Shown here piece after piece: positions 1 through 11,765 of a stretch of DNA of 64,000 nucleotides. The translations under genes were made by a program, and so were the position numbers. This stretch comes from Kitagawia praeruptora. Taxonomy: Eukaryota; Streptophyta; Magnoliopsida; Apiales; Apiaceae. Each line of letters opens with the position of its first letter. Within the stretch, counting starts at the first letter, position 1. Under the pieces are notes generated by a model. It was not told the origin of the DNA. It saw nothing but the letters and a program-made list of their open reading frames with translations, and did not search any database. Location of the stretch: assembly GCA_037693485.1 (NCBI GenBank), contig CM075348.1:121779609-121843608 (forward strand). The letters are read 5' to 3'.

Positions 1-257
1 GACTTGCCCACCAAGTCACCTAATTCTACTATGATTCTAGGGCTTCTCAGCCTATATAAAGGGTCTGACCCCTCATTCTCAGAACTACATTTTTTGGCTT
101 AATCTTTGATACACATCAAAGTACGTAGGTATCTTGTGAAGGTAGATTCAGCCACGAGCACAAGAGCAGCCATTAAAGCACGAAGCTCACGTACCCTAGC
201 ATTAAATATAGCAAACCCTAGCCGCAATATTCATAACCTAGTTTTTATCCCCCAACA
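1..257 (+). repeat. E0 5' LTR, 3' portion
   Basis: Non-coding sequence with a TATA box at 53-60, ending in CA at 257, two bases before a primer-binding site. This is the usual end of a 5' LTR. The LTR start lies left of the window and no matching 3' LTR is visible, so the boundary rests on the PBS alone. Confidence 0.8.
53..60 (+). promoter_or_regulatory. E0 LTR TATA box
   Basis: TATATAAA in the LTR about 200 bp before its end. It is well placed to drive the element transcript; the start site would fall about 30 bp downstream, near the C-rich stretch at 80-95. Confidence 0.7.
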
Positions 258-259
258 TT

Positions 260-276
260 TGGCGCCGTCTGTGGGA
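260..276 (+). other. E0 primer-binding site
   Basis: TGGCGCCGTCTGTGGGA follows the LTR end after two bases. TGGCGCC-type starts are typical of plant Ty3/gypsy Tat and Athila PBSs, which pair with the 3' end of a host tRNA. I cannot assign the tRNA with certainty. Confidence 0.75.
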
Positions 277-290
277 AGAAGACATCAACC

Positions 291-1426
291 ATGGTAACTA
301 CACGAAGAACAGCACCAAGCTCTACCGAGGCTTTACCAATTAGCTCTGCTCCGCCCACCACGGATCTGGTGCCCCCAACGACCGGGACGATCGTTCAACA
401 TCAAGTTTCTCAACCCCTAGGGACGACTTCCCATGTTGAGAGTACGCTACCTCCGATCATCCACACAAATCCAGGGACTAATCCCATTCAGATGGTGGTT
501 TCTCCCTTGATTGTAGACCCCAACAACCCTCCACAAGGGATCCAGATCCACACTACGGATCTCCCCGTGAATACCAACCCGATGTATGGGCTGCCTAACT
601 ACCCTCCTACTCAAGGAGTTGGATCAAGTGGTCATTCCCTGCATATCCGAGATCGAGAGTATTGTGACTACTCTGGTCCCTATACTGATGAATCGTCTTC
701 TGATGATGATTATCGTGAAGAAGCCCTAAAAAGGCGACATGCTAGCAGAGAACCCCAGAGGAGTCATCAAACTGTCTACGATGGACCCCCGTCGATAACT
801 ACGGAAAGGATCAAGGCTCATGAAGCCGAGATCTTAAGATTAAAGGAAGATATGACAAGAGAACAAGCTAGGTTAAATCAGACTCAACCTCCTCCAACAT
901 CAGGACCAATTCCCTTTATAGATTTGGAGAGGCCTTCAAGAAGGCAAAGAAGGGCTGATGCCCCAACTGGAAGAACAACAAGGGTGGAAACCCCCAAGAG
1001 CAACCATAAGGATCTGATGAGACTTGGGGATCCTGATGACCCCACACCCCCGTTTACCGAGGAGGTGATGAATGCTCACATCTCCAGGAAGTTCAAGATG
1101 CCGACAATCAAGGCATATGATGGAATGGGTGATCCCGCAAATCATGTCAGCACGTTCTCAAACGCACTGCTGTTGCAGCCCGCAAGTGACGCCTTGAAGT
1201 GTAGGGCGTTTCCTCAAACTCTGTCAGGTATGGCTCAAAGATGGTACAGCCGTCTACCTGCGAATTCAATTGGCTCTTTTAGGGAGCTGAGCGCCACTTT
1301 TCTTAGCCAGTTCATTAGTGGGAAAGTTCACGAAAAAAGTTCTGCGTCTCTCATGTACGTGGTGCAAGGAAAGAACGAAAACTTGAGAGACTACCTCAAG
1401 AGGTTCACTAAAGAGACATTGAACAT
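291..1426 (+). pseudogene. gag: E0 gag, N-terminal part (interrupted)
   Basis: Structural protein of the virus-like particle. The ATG at 291 has a good plant context (ACCATGG) and lies 15 bp after the PBS. Residues 1-130 are Pro/Thr-rich and a charged, acidic/basic stretch lies at about 130-250. A retrotransposon Gag core begins near residue 275 with the typical W-Y-x-x-L-P and F-L-x-x-F motifs (MAQRWYSRLP; LSATFLSQF). The frame is broken after about residue 378 by E1; reading past 1426 gives only LTR-encoded residues to a stop at 1485. The remainder of gag is at 58044-58560. Confidence 0.88.
1422..1426 (+). repeat. TSD of E1, left copy (AACAT)
   Basis: AACAT lies directly before the E1 5' LTR and is repeated directly after the E1 3' LTR at 58039-58043. 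A perfect 5-bp duplication shows that 1427-58038 entered, or was bounded, as one integration unit. Confidence 0.93.
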
Positions 1427-2708
1427 TGATACTCCTATGGTTTTGATGATCACATTCAGCAAGCTATTTGCTTGTAGTTTGATATAAAACATTGTGTTAT
1501 GGTTGTACTAACTTGGTTTTGCAGGGTATATTAAGTTTACAGAGAATATATATACATCAAGCCATTTAGTGTTACAACAGAGACAGTTTGGCAAGCCATT
1601 TGCACTGACAGACACAAACAGCAAGCCATTTGCAAACTGCCAGAAATCCTGAAGACTTATATAAAGACAAATTCTCATGGATGTAATTCAGGAAATATAT
1701 TGTGAGGACTACTTATTATATAATACGTACACAATATATTCTAGAGCTCAAATCTTTTTAAATATCTTTCTTTAAATCATTTTATAAAACTTATAGGAGT
1801 TTCCTTATTTAAAAGATTTTCTTTCTTTCAAATCTCCTATACGTGTTTTATATCTATACAGTTCAGAAGGGTTAAGCTTTCATCGATTTCTTTCTCTCAA
1901 ACCCTCTGTCTAACGTTCACAAGAACGTTTGTAAAATCTCTAACCAATTGAATGTTGAAAATTGATTCTAATAGTTCGAATAAATTGGTGATTGATTTTC
2001 TGAACGTTGGTGTGAAGATTTATAAACTGATTCTTGTGTTCATTCGTTTCACACAATCCAGAGAACATTCAGAGAAAACTTTCAAGCACACAAGATTACA
2101 AACAACTCGGTTTTTCATTGCTATATCTTTCATTCTCTCGAGCTCTTAATATATTATATACGTGCTATATCTTAAAGAGTTCATAGTTTGAGTTGTATTC
2201 ATCTATTGATTGTATTGTTCGATTTGTAAGGTTTAGTTGTTGGACAAGTTGGCTTGGGAACTAGGGTTTGGTGATCGTTGCTAGAGAAGTATACTTGGGA
2301 AGTATAGCTTAGAGAGCAAGTTCAGAAACAGGAGTTCAGCACGCCATTTGTCAACAGCTGGGTATTAAGGGAGATATATTATTGTATCTTGTAATTGGTT
2401 TTATTTCAGTGATCAATAATATATTCTCTTACCAAGTTGGTAAGGGACCAGGACGTAGACCATAGGGGTTAGGGGTCAAACCTGGCTAAAAGTCTCTGTG
2501 TTCTTTATTTTCTGCTCTTTACTTACTGCTTGCATTTAGCTTACTGTTTCTGCACTTTACTGTACTGATTATCTGTGCATTCAGCATACCATTTGTCTCT
2601 GCATAAAACGAAATCAGTAAGCTGTTTATGGTAATTTTTAAAATCGGTTTTAGTTAAACATAGTTAGCCATTTACACCTATTCACCCCCCTCTAGGTGTG
2701 CATTTTCA
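1427..2708 (+). repeat. E1 5' LTR (outer type)
   Basis: Starts TGATACTCC and ends CATTTTCA (TG...CA). It is the same length as the 3' LTR at 56757-58038. It carries a TATA box at 1658-1665 and several copies of a CAGCAAGCCATTTGC-like motif (1457, 1556, 1591, 1619, 2338, 2581). Short ORFs inside it are not genes. Confidence 0.95.
1658..1665 (+). promoter_or_regulatory. E1 5' LTR TATA box
   Basis: TATATAAA about 232 bp into the LTR. The same box is at 56988-56995 in the 3' LTR. The inner LTR variants of E1 (49416-51150) read TATATCAA at the matching place. Confidence 0.6.
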
Positions 2709-2710
2709 TT

Positions 2711-2722
2711 TGGTATCAGAGC
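2711..2722 (+). other. E1 primer-binding site (initiator-Met tRNA)
   Basis: TGGTATCAGAGC, two bases after the 5' LTR, is the standard plant Ty1/copia PBS complementary to the 3' end of initiator-Met tRNA. Confidence 0.93.
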
Positions 2723-2766
2723 TTTGGTATACTAACAATTCTGTAACAGGAAAGTATTCGATCATA

Positions 2767-4635
2767 ATGGCTGAAAACTATCCCGAAGGAAAATCTGATT
2801 TTAGGCCTCCACTTCTTCATGGCACACATAACTACCACTGGTGGAAAAGCAGCATGGAAACTCACTTATCCAGAGATCCATTAGTTCTGAGAGTTGTGCA
2901 AAAAGGTACATATGTCTTTCTTGATAAGGATGGCAAGCCAAAGGATGTTGATGATCTCACTCCGGACGAATTAATCAAACTTGGCTACAATGGAAAGGCT
3001 AGGAGTTCTCTTATGAATGGTTTGAACCAGGCTGAATATGATAAAGTATCTTCACTCAAATCAGCAAAAGAAATGTGGGATGCTTTGGAGACTTATCATG
3101 AAGGTTCGAAATCTCTAAAGAAGGTGAAACTTAGCAAGCTAATGAATGACTTTGGAAACTTCAAGCTTAATGAAGGTGAAACTATCAAGGATAGTCAAGC
3201 ACGGTTTCAAGTTACTATTAACTCACTGAAGAGGCTTGGAAAATCTATACCACAAGATGAAATCAATATGAAGGTCTTAAGTGCAGTACCATTTATCTAC
3301 GAAGCCAAAGTTACTGCTTTGGAATCCTCACCACTTATTGATACTATGGATCACTTGGCTGTATTTGCTGAGCTAGAGCAATTTGAAAGCAAGATAAATG
3401 GAAATCAGGTGGGAAGTTCAAGTGTTAAAGCTCCAACAGAAAAGATGAAGAATATGGCTCTCCATTCTAAAGACAGCAAGCCAATTGACTTTAATGGTGA
3501 ATCTGATTCAGATGAGGAACTTGCACTTATTTCAAAGAAGATCAAGAGGCTGATAGAAAAGAAGAATATGATGAAAAGGGAAAGAGGTGGCTACTACAAC
3601 AACAAGAAAGGCTCAAAAGACTCTAAGGAGGAAACTTGTTTCGAATGTGGCAAGCCAGGTCATTATAAAAGGAACTGGTACAAACTGAAGTCAAAACAGC
3701 CTACTGTTTTCAAGGATAAGAAGAAATCAAAGGCTCTACTGACTTAGAGTGATGATGATTCAGATTCCAGTGATGACTCAAGTGAAGAAATGGTGAACTT
3801 AGCTCTTGTTGGAATTGAAGATGAATCTACTCAAGGAAATTCAGAAGGAGTGTATGCTGAAACTGATTCTGAAGAGGATTCTAGTGAGGTAAACTCTTCT
3901 AATGATTACATTTCTTCAGATGATACATTGTTAGATTCACTAACCATGCAGGAACAAAATAGTGTTACAATTGAAGAACACATGGCACTAAAGGCTGAAA
4001 TCAGCAAGCTGACTGATAAGAATGCCTATTTATCCAAAATGGTAAAAGATCTGTTGCCAAAAATGGAAGAATGGGATTCAACTTCATTCAGTAAAGCTAC
4101 AGAGATCAAGGAACTAAATACTAAGAACAGACATTTAGAGGCTAATGTCAAGTTAATCAAAGAGCTAAGGTCTGATGTCAAAACTAAAGCTAAAGGATTG
4201 GAATCATACAAAATGAAGGAATCTAGTCAAGCCGAATCCTCAAAAACTGCTGAAAAGAGAGTCCAGCAAGCTGAACTCATCAAACAGCAAGCTGAAGTGA
4301 TCACCCTCCTAGAAACAGAAGTTAAAGATCTCAAGAAGGGCATGGAAACTTTTGTTCAAGGTGAAGACACTTTAAAAACAATGATGAAGAAGGCAAATGT
4401 ACCTTTGGTCAGAGAAGGTGTTGGTCTAAACTTCAACAAGAAAGATAAGGTGCTCAAATATGATGGAAGGAATCGCATTCCCTACAATTATGCTATGCCT
4501 TGGAAGACATGCAACAAATGTGGTGGAAAAGGACATCTGGAAAAAAATTGTGTGGTTCAAGTATATCATAAGACGAAAACAGCATACCAGAATGGATCAG
4601 GCAGACAGAAAATAGCTTACCAGAATGGACCAAAC
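2767..4635 (+). pseudogene. gag: E1 first gag copy, truncated
   Basis: Sirevirus-type Gag (nucleocapsid precursor) starting at the ATG at 2767, 45 bp after the PBS. The N-terminal part holds the copia-type Gag region (YHWWK; MWDALETYHEG; LKRLGKSIP). A CCHC zinc knuckle lies just before the first stop (CFECGKPGHYKRNW, with W in place of the last C). A TAG stop is at 3745-3747; the same frame continues through an acidic and coiled-coil part to a second knuckle at about 4511-4552 (CNKCGGKGHLEKNC). Compared with the second copy (51209-53284) it lacks 33 bp after 4155, in frame, and keeps CAG where the other copy has a stop. It ends by joining LTR sequence at a shared ACAGGAG (4634-4640); no pol follows. 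Confidence 0.88.
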
Positions 4636-4922
4636 AGGAGTTCAACACGCCATTTGTCAACAGCTGGGTATTAAGGGAGATATATTATTGTATCTTGTAA
4701 TTGGTTTTATTTCAGTGATCAATAATATATTCCCTTACAAAGTTGGTAAGGGACCAGGACGTAGACCATAGGGGTTAGGGGTCGAACCTGGCTAAAAGTC
4801 TCTGTGTTCTTTATTTTCTGCTCTTTACTTACTGCTTGTATTTGGCTTACTGTTTCTGCACTTTACTGTACTGATTATCTGTGCATTCAGCATACCTCTA
4901 GAGAAAAATATTCAAGCACACA
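4636..4922 (+). repeat. E1-family LTR fragments joined to gag
   Basis: 4636 to about 4894 matches the later part of the E1 LTR (compare 2331-2590). About 4895-4922 jumps back to an earlier LTR segment of the inner type (compare 50505-50535). The second segment is the left flank of the E2 insertion and continues at 33150. Two illegitimate joins are therefore needed here. Confidence 0.82.
4918..4922 (+). repeat. TSD of E2, left copy (ACACA)
   Basis: ACACA before the E2 LTR is repeated at 33150-33154 directly after the other E2 LTR. Confidence 0.9.
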
Positions 4923-7900
4923 TGTGACGCCCCCAAATCCGAGGTCAGAGATTCAGGTCGTCATATCACCATCCAACCATATCATACCTGTATTAACTTT
5001 ACAACTCAACAATACATCCATCCAGATCTCAATCTTACGCACATACAAGTTAGAGCCTCAGAAACGATAACCAAAAGTAACACTAAATATTACAATTCAT
5101 CTGTACAATCCAGAATCTTACGCACTTCCACTTATACAACTACACTTGAAGACGAGTCTTACTATTACAGTTGAAAACCTATCAGACTTACTCTGTAGTA
5201 TTTATCCGGAACTAAATCATCTCGGGGTAAATCTTCTACTCCTCTTCTGCTGGTGCGGAGTTAACTGACCAAATTCTTCTATTTCTGAAAAGTTTTTATA
5301 AAGCAAGAATGAGCTACATAATGCTCAGCAAGTTTGCCATTTTGAAAAATAATAATGTGGTTTATTTCGAAAACGTTCCCAACTGTATGGGTATATATCT
5401 CAGATTTCAAAACATAATTCGACAATATATATGTCCGAGTTTGAATAAAACATTTATACTCGCTAAGGAGCTTTAAGATTAACATATGAATCCTTTGTAA
5501 GGTTCCCATTTCAATATATCTCAGGTTTGAAAATATATACATATTAGTATATCATTTTCGGCAAAACACTCTACGGTTAACATACTGTACAGGGAATACA
5601 TTATTGCAAAACCTCTTTCCTTCCATTAGCTTAGAAGGTTTCTCATTCAAAAACATTTCATTGTTTGAAATAATTGCAAGAGTGCACTAACACGTGCCAA
5701 TCTTTATAGGAAATCTTGCAGTTCTAGATACTGCACGATGTCAATATTTTTCTTATCAAAAACTACACTATCGGCAACTTGGCACTTAGGCCCAAGAAGC
5801 AGTGTTTGAGTATTTTTCCAAAGTGGAGGATGGGACTGGAAGAAAACATAAAAACCTGACAAGGATTGACGATGATCAGTCGCCACAACCAAGTCCAACA
5901 ATCCGCGGGTCTTCTCTACTAGTAGAAGGATAGAAACTACATCCGTAACTACCCTTGGGTGAAAACTACATCCGTAATCACCCTCGATGAAAACTACATC
6001 CGTAATCATCCTTCGGCAACACCTGGGCCGGAATAATAATTGATGGACCGCCTGGCTCACGGCCGCTTACACATCCCGGGAATCGTTTGTCAACGATTCC
6101 CACACCTGCCAGAGTCCCCTTTTTCTTTTCTTTTCAAAAATCATTTTGATAGAAGATTCGAGTAGTTGAAGTTCGACCTCAGTCGACCAATAATTCTTGA
6201 AAAACGTACAAGAAGCAAAACCTGACCGGGGGTTTTCGAAAATGTTTTGGGTTCGAAAGAGTTCGAGTTTGAAAACGCTAAAGGTATCTTGGATTAGTTT
6301 TGTCTTTAAAATAATGAACGATAATTAATAAATAATATTTTGAGATTTAATATAAACAATTAATAAAATAATTATTTAATTAAAATAAGCTTTTAATCCA
6401 AGATAGATATTTTTGAGTATTTTTAACAACATAAAAATAATAATTACTTAGGTATACGATACTTCCCGATTGACTCTTCGGGTTTTCGCAATTTAATCAC
6501 GATACAACAATATACCGCTCCCCGGTCAATAGTATATTTGGACCGCTACGACCTCTATTGCTAGAGTCATTGTCCGAAGAAAATACTTTCATTCTAAGTT
6601 CAAGGGTGTACAAACACATATGCATATATCTCAAACTTCAACATAATCTCGTAAAGCATAAGCATATAATACGTTTGGAAGCTATAAACACAATAGTGAA
6701 AATCCTTATATATAAGTTTTGAAAAGTAAACTTGCATAGGTAAAATCAAGAATATAATCTTTTGAAATTAAATACTTAGGGTTGGAAAACTTGCCTTGGT
6801 GAGGTTGGGGTGGTCGGCTCGCGAAGTGGAATGGAAATCTATACATAATCAATATTTGTATGTTAGTACCTTAACAACGCTACTTAATCATAAGGTTTTA
6901 AAAATCGTAAGACAAACTTAACGACTCCACTTTGACCACTAACCCTATCATATGACCATGTCGTCACATTATCACTTCCGTTACCCATTCGACTCAAATC
7001 TATTCCTCAAACTCGAAACTCAAGTGAACATTCTTAAAACTACTTTAAACTAATCTTCTAAGTGGTTTTTCACTTGCGCGGATTTTACTTCAACATTTTT
7101 ATAAAATTGAAAAATACATATTTTAATCCAATTCTTTTTGGGTAGCCTTCCCCACTGCATTTACTAGCTTCTCTAATTTTTCCATGATCCTACATAAATT
7201 TGTAGGGGTTCAAACAAGGTTCACAAGGGGACCAATTAGTGCAGTCCGGAATCCAAAAACACATTTCACTTCTCAGGCCATAACTCAAAATCTATACATC
7301 ACCTAGTCATGAACCTTATATTTCTGGAAACTACATTCAAATACCTTTCCAACAATATACATTAGGACTTCAGGGGACAAGATTTGGGGGTTCAAAACCC
7401 TCCTACAAGACAGTACAAATTCCTGGGAAAAACTCAGCATGCTTATATCACTAAACCAACCAAGAATCTTACATCCACATCACAACCAACATCTAAATCA
7501 CCAAGATCATACTTTATAACATACATGGAGATACATACACTAACCAAAAGCCTAAAAATCACAACCACAACACTTAAACTCAAGGTCTACATCATCCATA
7601 ACTTATATGTCCAAGATTCACACTAATAACCATGGATCTAACATTAAACATCACAATTACTACATGGCCAAGAGGGGTTAGGGTTTTTATACCTTCTTGA
7701 TGTTCTTACAATCTCAAACAAGCTTGGTTAACCTTGGGGAAGCCTTACTCTATGCTCACCATCTTCAATCTCACCAAAGAAATCAAGAACATGGAAGTGA
7801 GTTTCTTGATTGGAAAAACACGCCCCAAAGATCAGCCAAAACGAAGCCCTTGCACTCGTTTTCTGGTCGAGTCTCCTGAATGAAAGTTGTAGAGCGTCTT

Positions 7901-8702
7901 CACAGCTTTCTAACCATATAAAGAACAAAAAATTTCATTGAGTAATGAAGTATCTAGGCCCGTTTTAGTGAGCTGCTATCTTGGTTGGCAGAATGGAGTG
8001 TTCTTGGTGTTTTGTTTTGTTTTGTGTAATAATACATGTATAATAGCTTTTTAACTTGGATGCATCTTCTCCTTTAGTGTTGTCAACCTCTAATTGGTTC
8101 CCTTGGATTTCCCTTATCCATTCCATTTGCAACCAAGTCCCTAGCTTTTGTTTCTTGCACTTTAGTCCCTTTATTTGTTTTTCGTTTACACCGCTTTGAT
8201 TTCTTTGTCGTTTCTTGAATAAAATTAATACGTTACAACTCATACGTTGCAATTTATTACTCCACCATGGTATAATCCATAATCCATGATCCGTTCGCTT
8301 AATCGCTTAATCTTGTTTTAATATCTCAGCGGTTTCTAGAACGTCCATTTCACTGTCTCAGAGGTTTTCGTTCTAAATTCTCAAATAAATTATAATAAAA
8401 TTCCAAAACATTAACTCCTCAATTCCTCAAATTAAATATCTCATTTCTTGAATATAATAATATATAATTCACTGCCCGGTCAAATATTACACCAGAATAC
8501 AAATGGGAATTTCTGAATTTCGATCGTCTTTACATACACTTATTTGCTCTGTGAATCACTAATATGACTTTGAAATATCTATACCATGTCTTGTACATAG
8601 GGTGGCATGAAAATTTTTCTTAATCCTCAAAATCATTATTCATTGATGCACTTCATCATAATAGGAAAAGTTTTAATTCTACCGAAATTTTGGGTTCTTA
8701 CA
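4923..8702 (-). repeat. E2 left LTR (3' LTR of the element), 3780 bp
   Basis: Begins TGTGACGCCCCC and ends GGTTCTTACA. It matches 29415-33149 throughout, apart from 46 bp (8508-8553) absent from the other copy and one extra base there. It holds three 28-bp tandem repeats at 5933-6016. Open frames inside it (for example 5704-6060 and 7384-7626) occur in both LTR copies and have no recognisable domain; I treat them as chance. Confidence 0.93.
5933..6016. repeat. 28-bp tandem repeat x3 in E2 LTR
   Basis: Three units starting at 5933, 5961 and 5989 share GAAA(A)CTACATCCGTAA. The same array is in the other LTR at 30425-30508. Confidence 0.85.
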
Positions 8703-8721
8703 GTCTCCCCTCCTTAAAAGG
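8703..8721 (-). other. E2 polypurine tract
   Basis: On the minus strand, AAGGAGGGGAGAC lies directly before the LTR end. This is the expected plus-strand primer for a minus-oriented element. The same tract is found in E3 at 38771-38789. Confidence 0.8.
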
Positions 8722-8759
8722 ATTCCGTCCCGGAATCAGTTTAGGAATCACTGGGGTTA

Positions 8760-9116
8760 CTCCTTCTTTGTTTCACTCTTTCAACTTCCAGGTGGATTCT
8801 TCCACATCTTGATTTTCTCACAATTCCTTATTAGTTTGAAAACCTTGTTCCTCAGCACTTGTTCTTCTCTATCCATGATTTCCACGGGTTGCTCCACATA
8901 GGTCAAGTCGGGTCATAGGTCCACTTGGTTGTACTCTATCACATGCTGATAGTCGGTGTGGTAGGGTCGTAACATAGACATATGAAACACATTATGAATT
9001 TGCTGCAAGCTTGGGGCAAGGGTAACTCGCAGGCTAACTTCCCAATACGCCTCAAAATCTAAAAAAGGTCCAATAAACCTCAGACTTAGCTTCCCTTTCT
9101 TACCAAACCGCATCAA
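8760..9116 (-). pseudogene. E2 integrase C-terminus and chromodomain remnant
   Basis: The minus-strand frame 9116-8913 encodes the typical chromovirus integrase tail: GKLSLRFIGPF, then a leucine/valine stretch, LAPSLQQIHNVFHMSML, then VIEYNQVDL. Beyond a stop, the sequence down to about 8770 still reads like the C-terminal chromodomain segment (EEQVLRNKV; VEESTWK). Full-length integrases of this group run several hundred residues upstream, and no readable equivalent precedes it. It lies next to the PPT and LTR, as expected for the end of pol. The chromodomain part is an interpretation across stops. Confidence 0.75.
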
Positions 9117-9209
9117 TCCTTTTCAGGGGGATACCTTTAGCATCACGAAGTCTCCCACCTCATACTCCTTTGATATCTCATAAAATTTGACCATTCGAAA
9201 TAATGGGTT

Positions 9210-9383
9210 TCGTAAAAACTAATGACTTTTACATACACTCGTCTGCACCGTAAAGGCGTAATATCAATTCGAAATCTTCATTTAATAATTCGTACATATC
9301 GTGATTGCAAAAATTTCTCATCCACCCATAAAATTAATTTTCATCCAGGTTCGAATATTCAAGAAAATTAGGGCTATTGCAGT
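9210..9383. repeat. Possible relic of a diverged chromovirus LTR end
   Basis: The stretch loosely follows the last 200 bp of the E2 LTR in order: a TTTACATACACT-like block, a GTACAT block, then a run ending GGGCTATTGCAGTCTC, which resembles an LTR end (TTACA) followed by the GTCTC of the PPT. Similarity is weak and has no partner in the window. Confidence 0.35.
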
Positions 9384-11094
9384 CTCACCAACGCTTTAAT
9401 GTTGCTTCTCAACGCATGCTCTCCTCGACCTGTATTCCTTATCGGTTGTTCTATGAATGAAAATTTCTATCCCACTACTTATACGTTCCTCTTCTACCTT
9501 GTTCATAGTATCCGTGTTGAGTCCTTGTATCGTTGGGCCGTGAATACTTTGTGGTCGTGTTCTATAATCTGAGACAACGTCAATACGCACGGTATTCCTC
9601 ATTTTCCTTGGCTTGATTAGCACGCATGTGTTGCCTCTCGTCAGTCGTTACCACTTGCTATGGATACTATATAGTCTTCGGTATATGTCGAACCAGTTCA
9701 GCTACTATATCCCTCGTTCATTGACTTCTTCGTAACGCAAGAAAAGCAAAACTTCTTCTTTCGTAGTACGCTTTACAAGAGATGTCCTTACGTCTGCATG
9801 GTGCCGATCGTGATAACAACATTCGTTTCATGGATAAGTTTTTATTCTCGACTGCCCCGTGAAATCTAAGGCACGACACTAATTATAAATTCGATCGTCT
9901 GGACAATTCTTCTTCCCTGTCCGTCAGCCACAGATCAAATTAGTACATACGCTCAATCTCTTTATTAATTATACTTGAAAGCACCTTCAATATTCGAAGT
10001 CTAACCTTAAGTCTCTATCTGACGTAATCACTGCAGAAGTTTTATATTGCACCACCATCTCTTCCGTATATAAATCGATAATCTTCTAAATGGAAAGTCT
10101 CTCGTAGGTAAATCACTTGGTCCAGCAATTATAAATCAACTAGGGTCATCTCTTGGCTCGGTCTTCGGCGACCTACTCATGAAATTCATTATAATTCTGT
10201 CCACATTCAAGATTTTCTACAGGCGGAATTAATCCACTAGATCTCTATCATTCTGCTTTTGACATTGTACTTAATAGTTTGCCAATACCATTCTTCATAT
10301 TCGTTTGCCAAACATTCTTTTAATTCTCTATACATCTTTGTCCTTCCCCATAATTTAGTCATTTTCCTCTAACATTATTCTTTATTGTATACACTCTATT
10401 TTCTTGGTCAATACTGACTGAATTCCAATTTCGAATAATCCCCTCTATAGGTATCGGCCACCACACTGGCCTTTCCTGGGAAATAACAAATTTCTCCATT
10501 ATACTCCTTGCTCCCTTTCGTCACCTTCTCTTTCTTATGTTTAGTTCTAATATGAAGATATACTTATGGCACTTGTGGAAAACTTTCACACTTTTCTCAT
10601 AAGGTTAACGTCTCAGTTTTATGCGTGAACGCCATCATGACTTATCTCAGACTCACGATTAGTATATCCCATCCCGTAACCTTTATGTTGTTTAGAAGTA
10701 TAGGCTATCATCCCCTTTCTACTACATCAGCACACCTCTTAAACTCTTGAAAGACGCATCATCGTGACTCTCAAAGTCTTCTTCTCATTATAAAGTATAG
10801 CTAACAACGAGGTTGTTACTAATCTCTCATATCATTCTTAAAACTTTATTTATTAACCCACAAGGGCTTCTGACTCACTAGTCAATTCACATGGTACTAC
10901 CAGAATTTATAATGTTTACATTAATGTGAAATGCCGACTTTGGTGCAGTACAGAGGTCGATCTGGAGTTGGTGAAACCTTCTCTTTGAAAAACAACTACG
11001 CACTTTAACTAGTCAACAATTCCTCCATTTCCGATAAGGGTTTCAGTTCTCGATGGTATAGGTAAGATGTCATACGCTCGTCCTCTTTCACAAC
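9384..11094 (-). other. E2 interior, left part, no readable gene
   Basis: Between the integrase remnant and the E4 insertion all frames are short. By position this should be the decayed pol (IN/RT) of E2 read on the minus strand, but I recognise no motif. Confidence 0.5.
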
Positions 11095-11099
11095 TGGCA
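11095..11099 (+). repeat. TSD of E4, left copy (TGGCA)
   Basis: TGGCA before the E4 LTR is repeated at 26222-26226 after the other LTR. Taking this duplication sets the element ends at 11100 and 26221. Confidence 0.88.
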
Positions 11100-11616
11100 T
11101 TGTTAGGTCGAATACACAATAGGTAATCAAATACTGTATGAGTAACTTAACAAGAACACACTGTTTAATACTTAAAAACTGTTTGGAATTAACAATTCCT
11201 CTCTCAGTGATGTAAAATATCACAGAGAGCTGCTTAGGTTACAATCAATGAATTTCTCAATGTTCGATACCCTTCTAGGGTTAACCTAACTGTATTTATA
11301 AAACATACAGCTTCGTACAATCAGTAATTGATTCTCCTATAATTAAGCTATACAATTGATATCAATCACGATTGCTCCAAGTCATCCAAGTCAACTCAAT
11401 CTCTTTGACAGCTTTCCAATCTTCAAAGATATTGCTTCCAAATTTATCTTGTATCAATCTTCAAACACTGTTGACTCTTCAGACATTACCGCTACAGAGT
11501 TTAACAATCTCTGTTGCGCTTCCAGTCAGTGTTTAACTAAACTCTGACTGCTTCCAGCTAAACTCTGTTTTGTTACTTTAGCTTCCAAACACTGTTCTCA
11601 TCAATCATTTCTAACA
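11100..11616 (-). repeat. E4 3' LTR (left)
   Basis: On the minus strand it starts TGTTAGAA and ends CCTAACAA. It is virtually identical to 25705-26221. It is dense in CAGAGTTTA/CAGTGTTTA motifs (for example 11495, 11527, 11538). The minus-strand TATAAATA at 11300-11293 is the likely promoter core. Confidence 0.93.
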
Positions 11617-11630
11617 ATCTCCCCCAACTT
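11617..11630 (-). other. E4 polypurine tract
   Basis: Minus-strand GTTGGGGGAGAT directly upstream of the 3' LTR. The same tract follows the internal LTR at 16716. Confidence 0.85.
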
Positions 11631-11765
11631 GTTCATTAGCAAGAATGTACAAGTTTAAAGTAAATGATGATGTCAAAACAAATGCAAAGTCTACAGTGTT
11701 TAACAAACAGAGTTTAAGCTTTTACTTAACAAATTCTACAGAAAATAAGAAAATTCTTACAGACT

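Noticed and set aside
1952..2149. Short ORF in the E1 LTR (copy at 57285-57479)
   Set aside because: Lies inside the LTR transcript leader; its sequence is explained by LTR structure alone.
2711..2722. Possible tRNA gene suggested by the tRNA-like sequence
   Set aside because: Only the 12-nt complement of the tRNA 3' end is present, as expected for a primer-binding site; no cloverleaf surrounds it.
5704..6060. 118-codon ORF present in both E2 LTRs (also 30196-30552)
   Set aside because: Its two copies simply reflect LTR duplication. It spans the 28-bp repeats and has no recognisable domain; conservation of the frame is expected from recent LTR identity.
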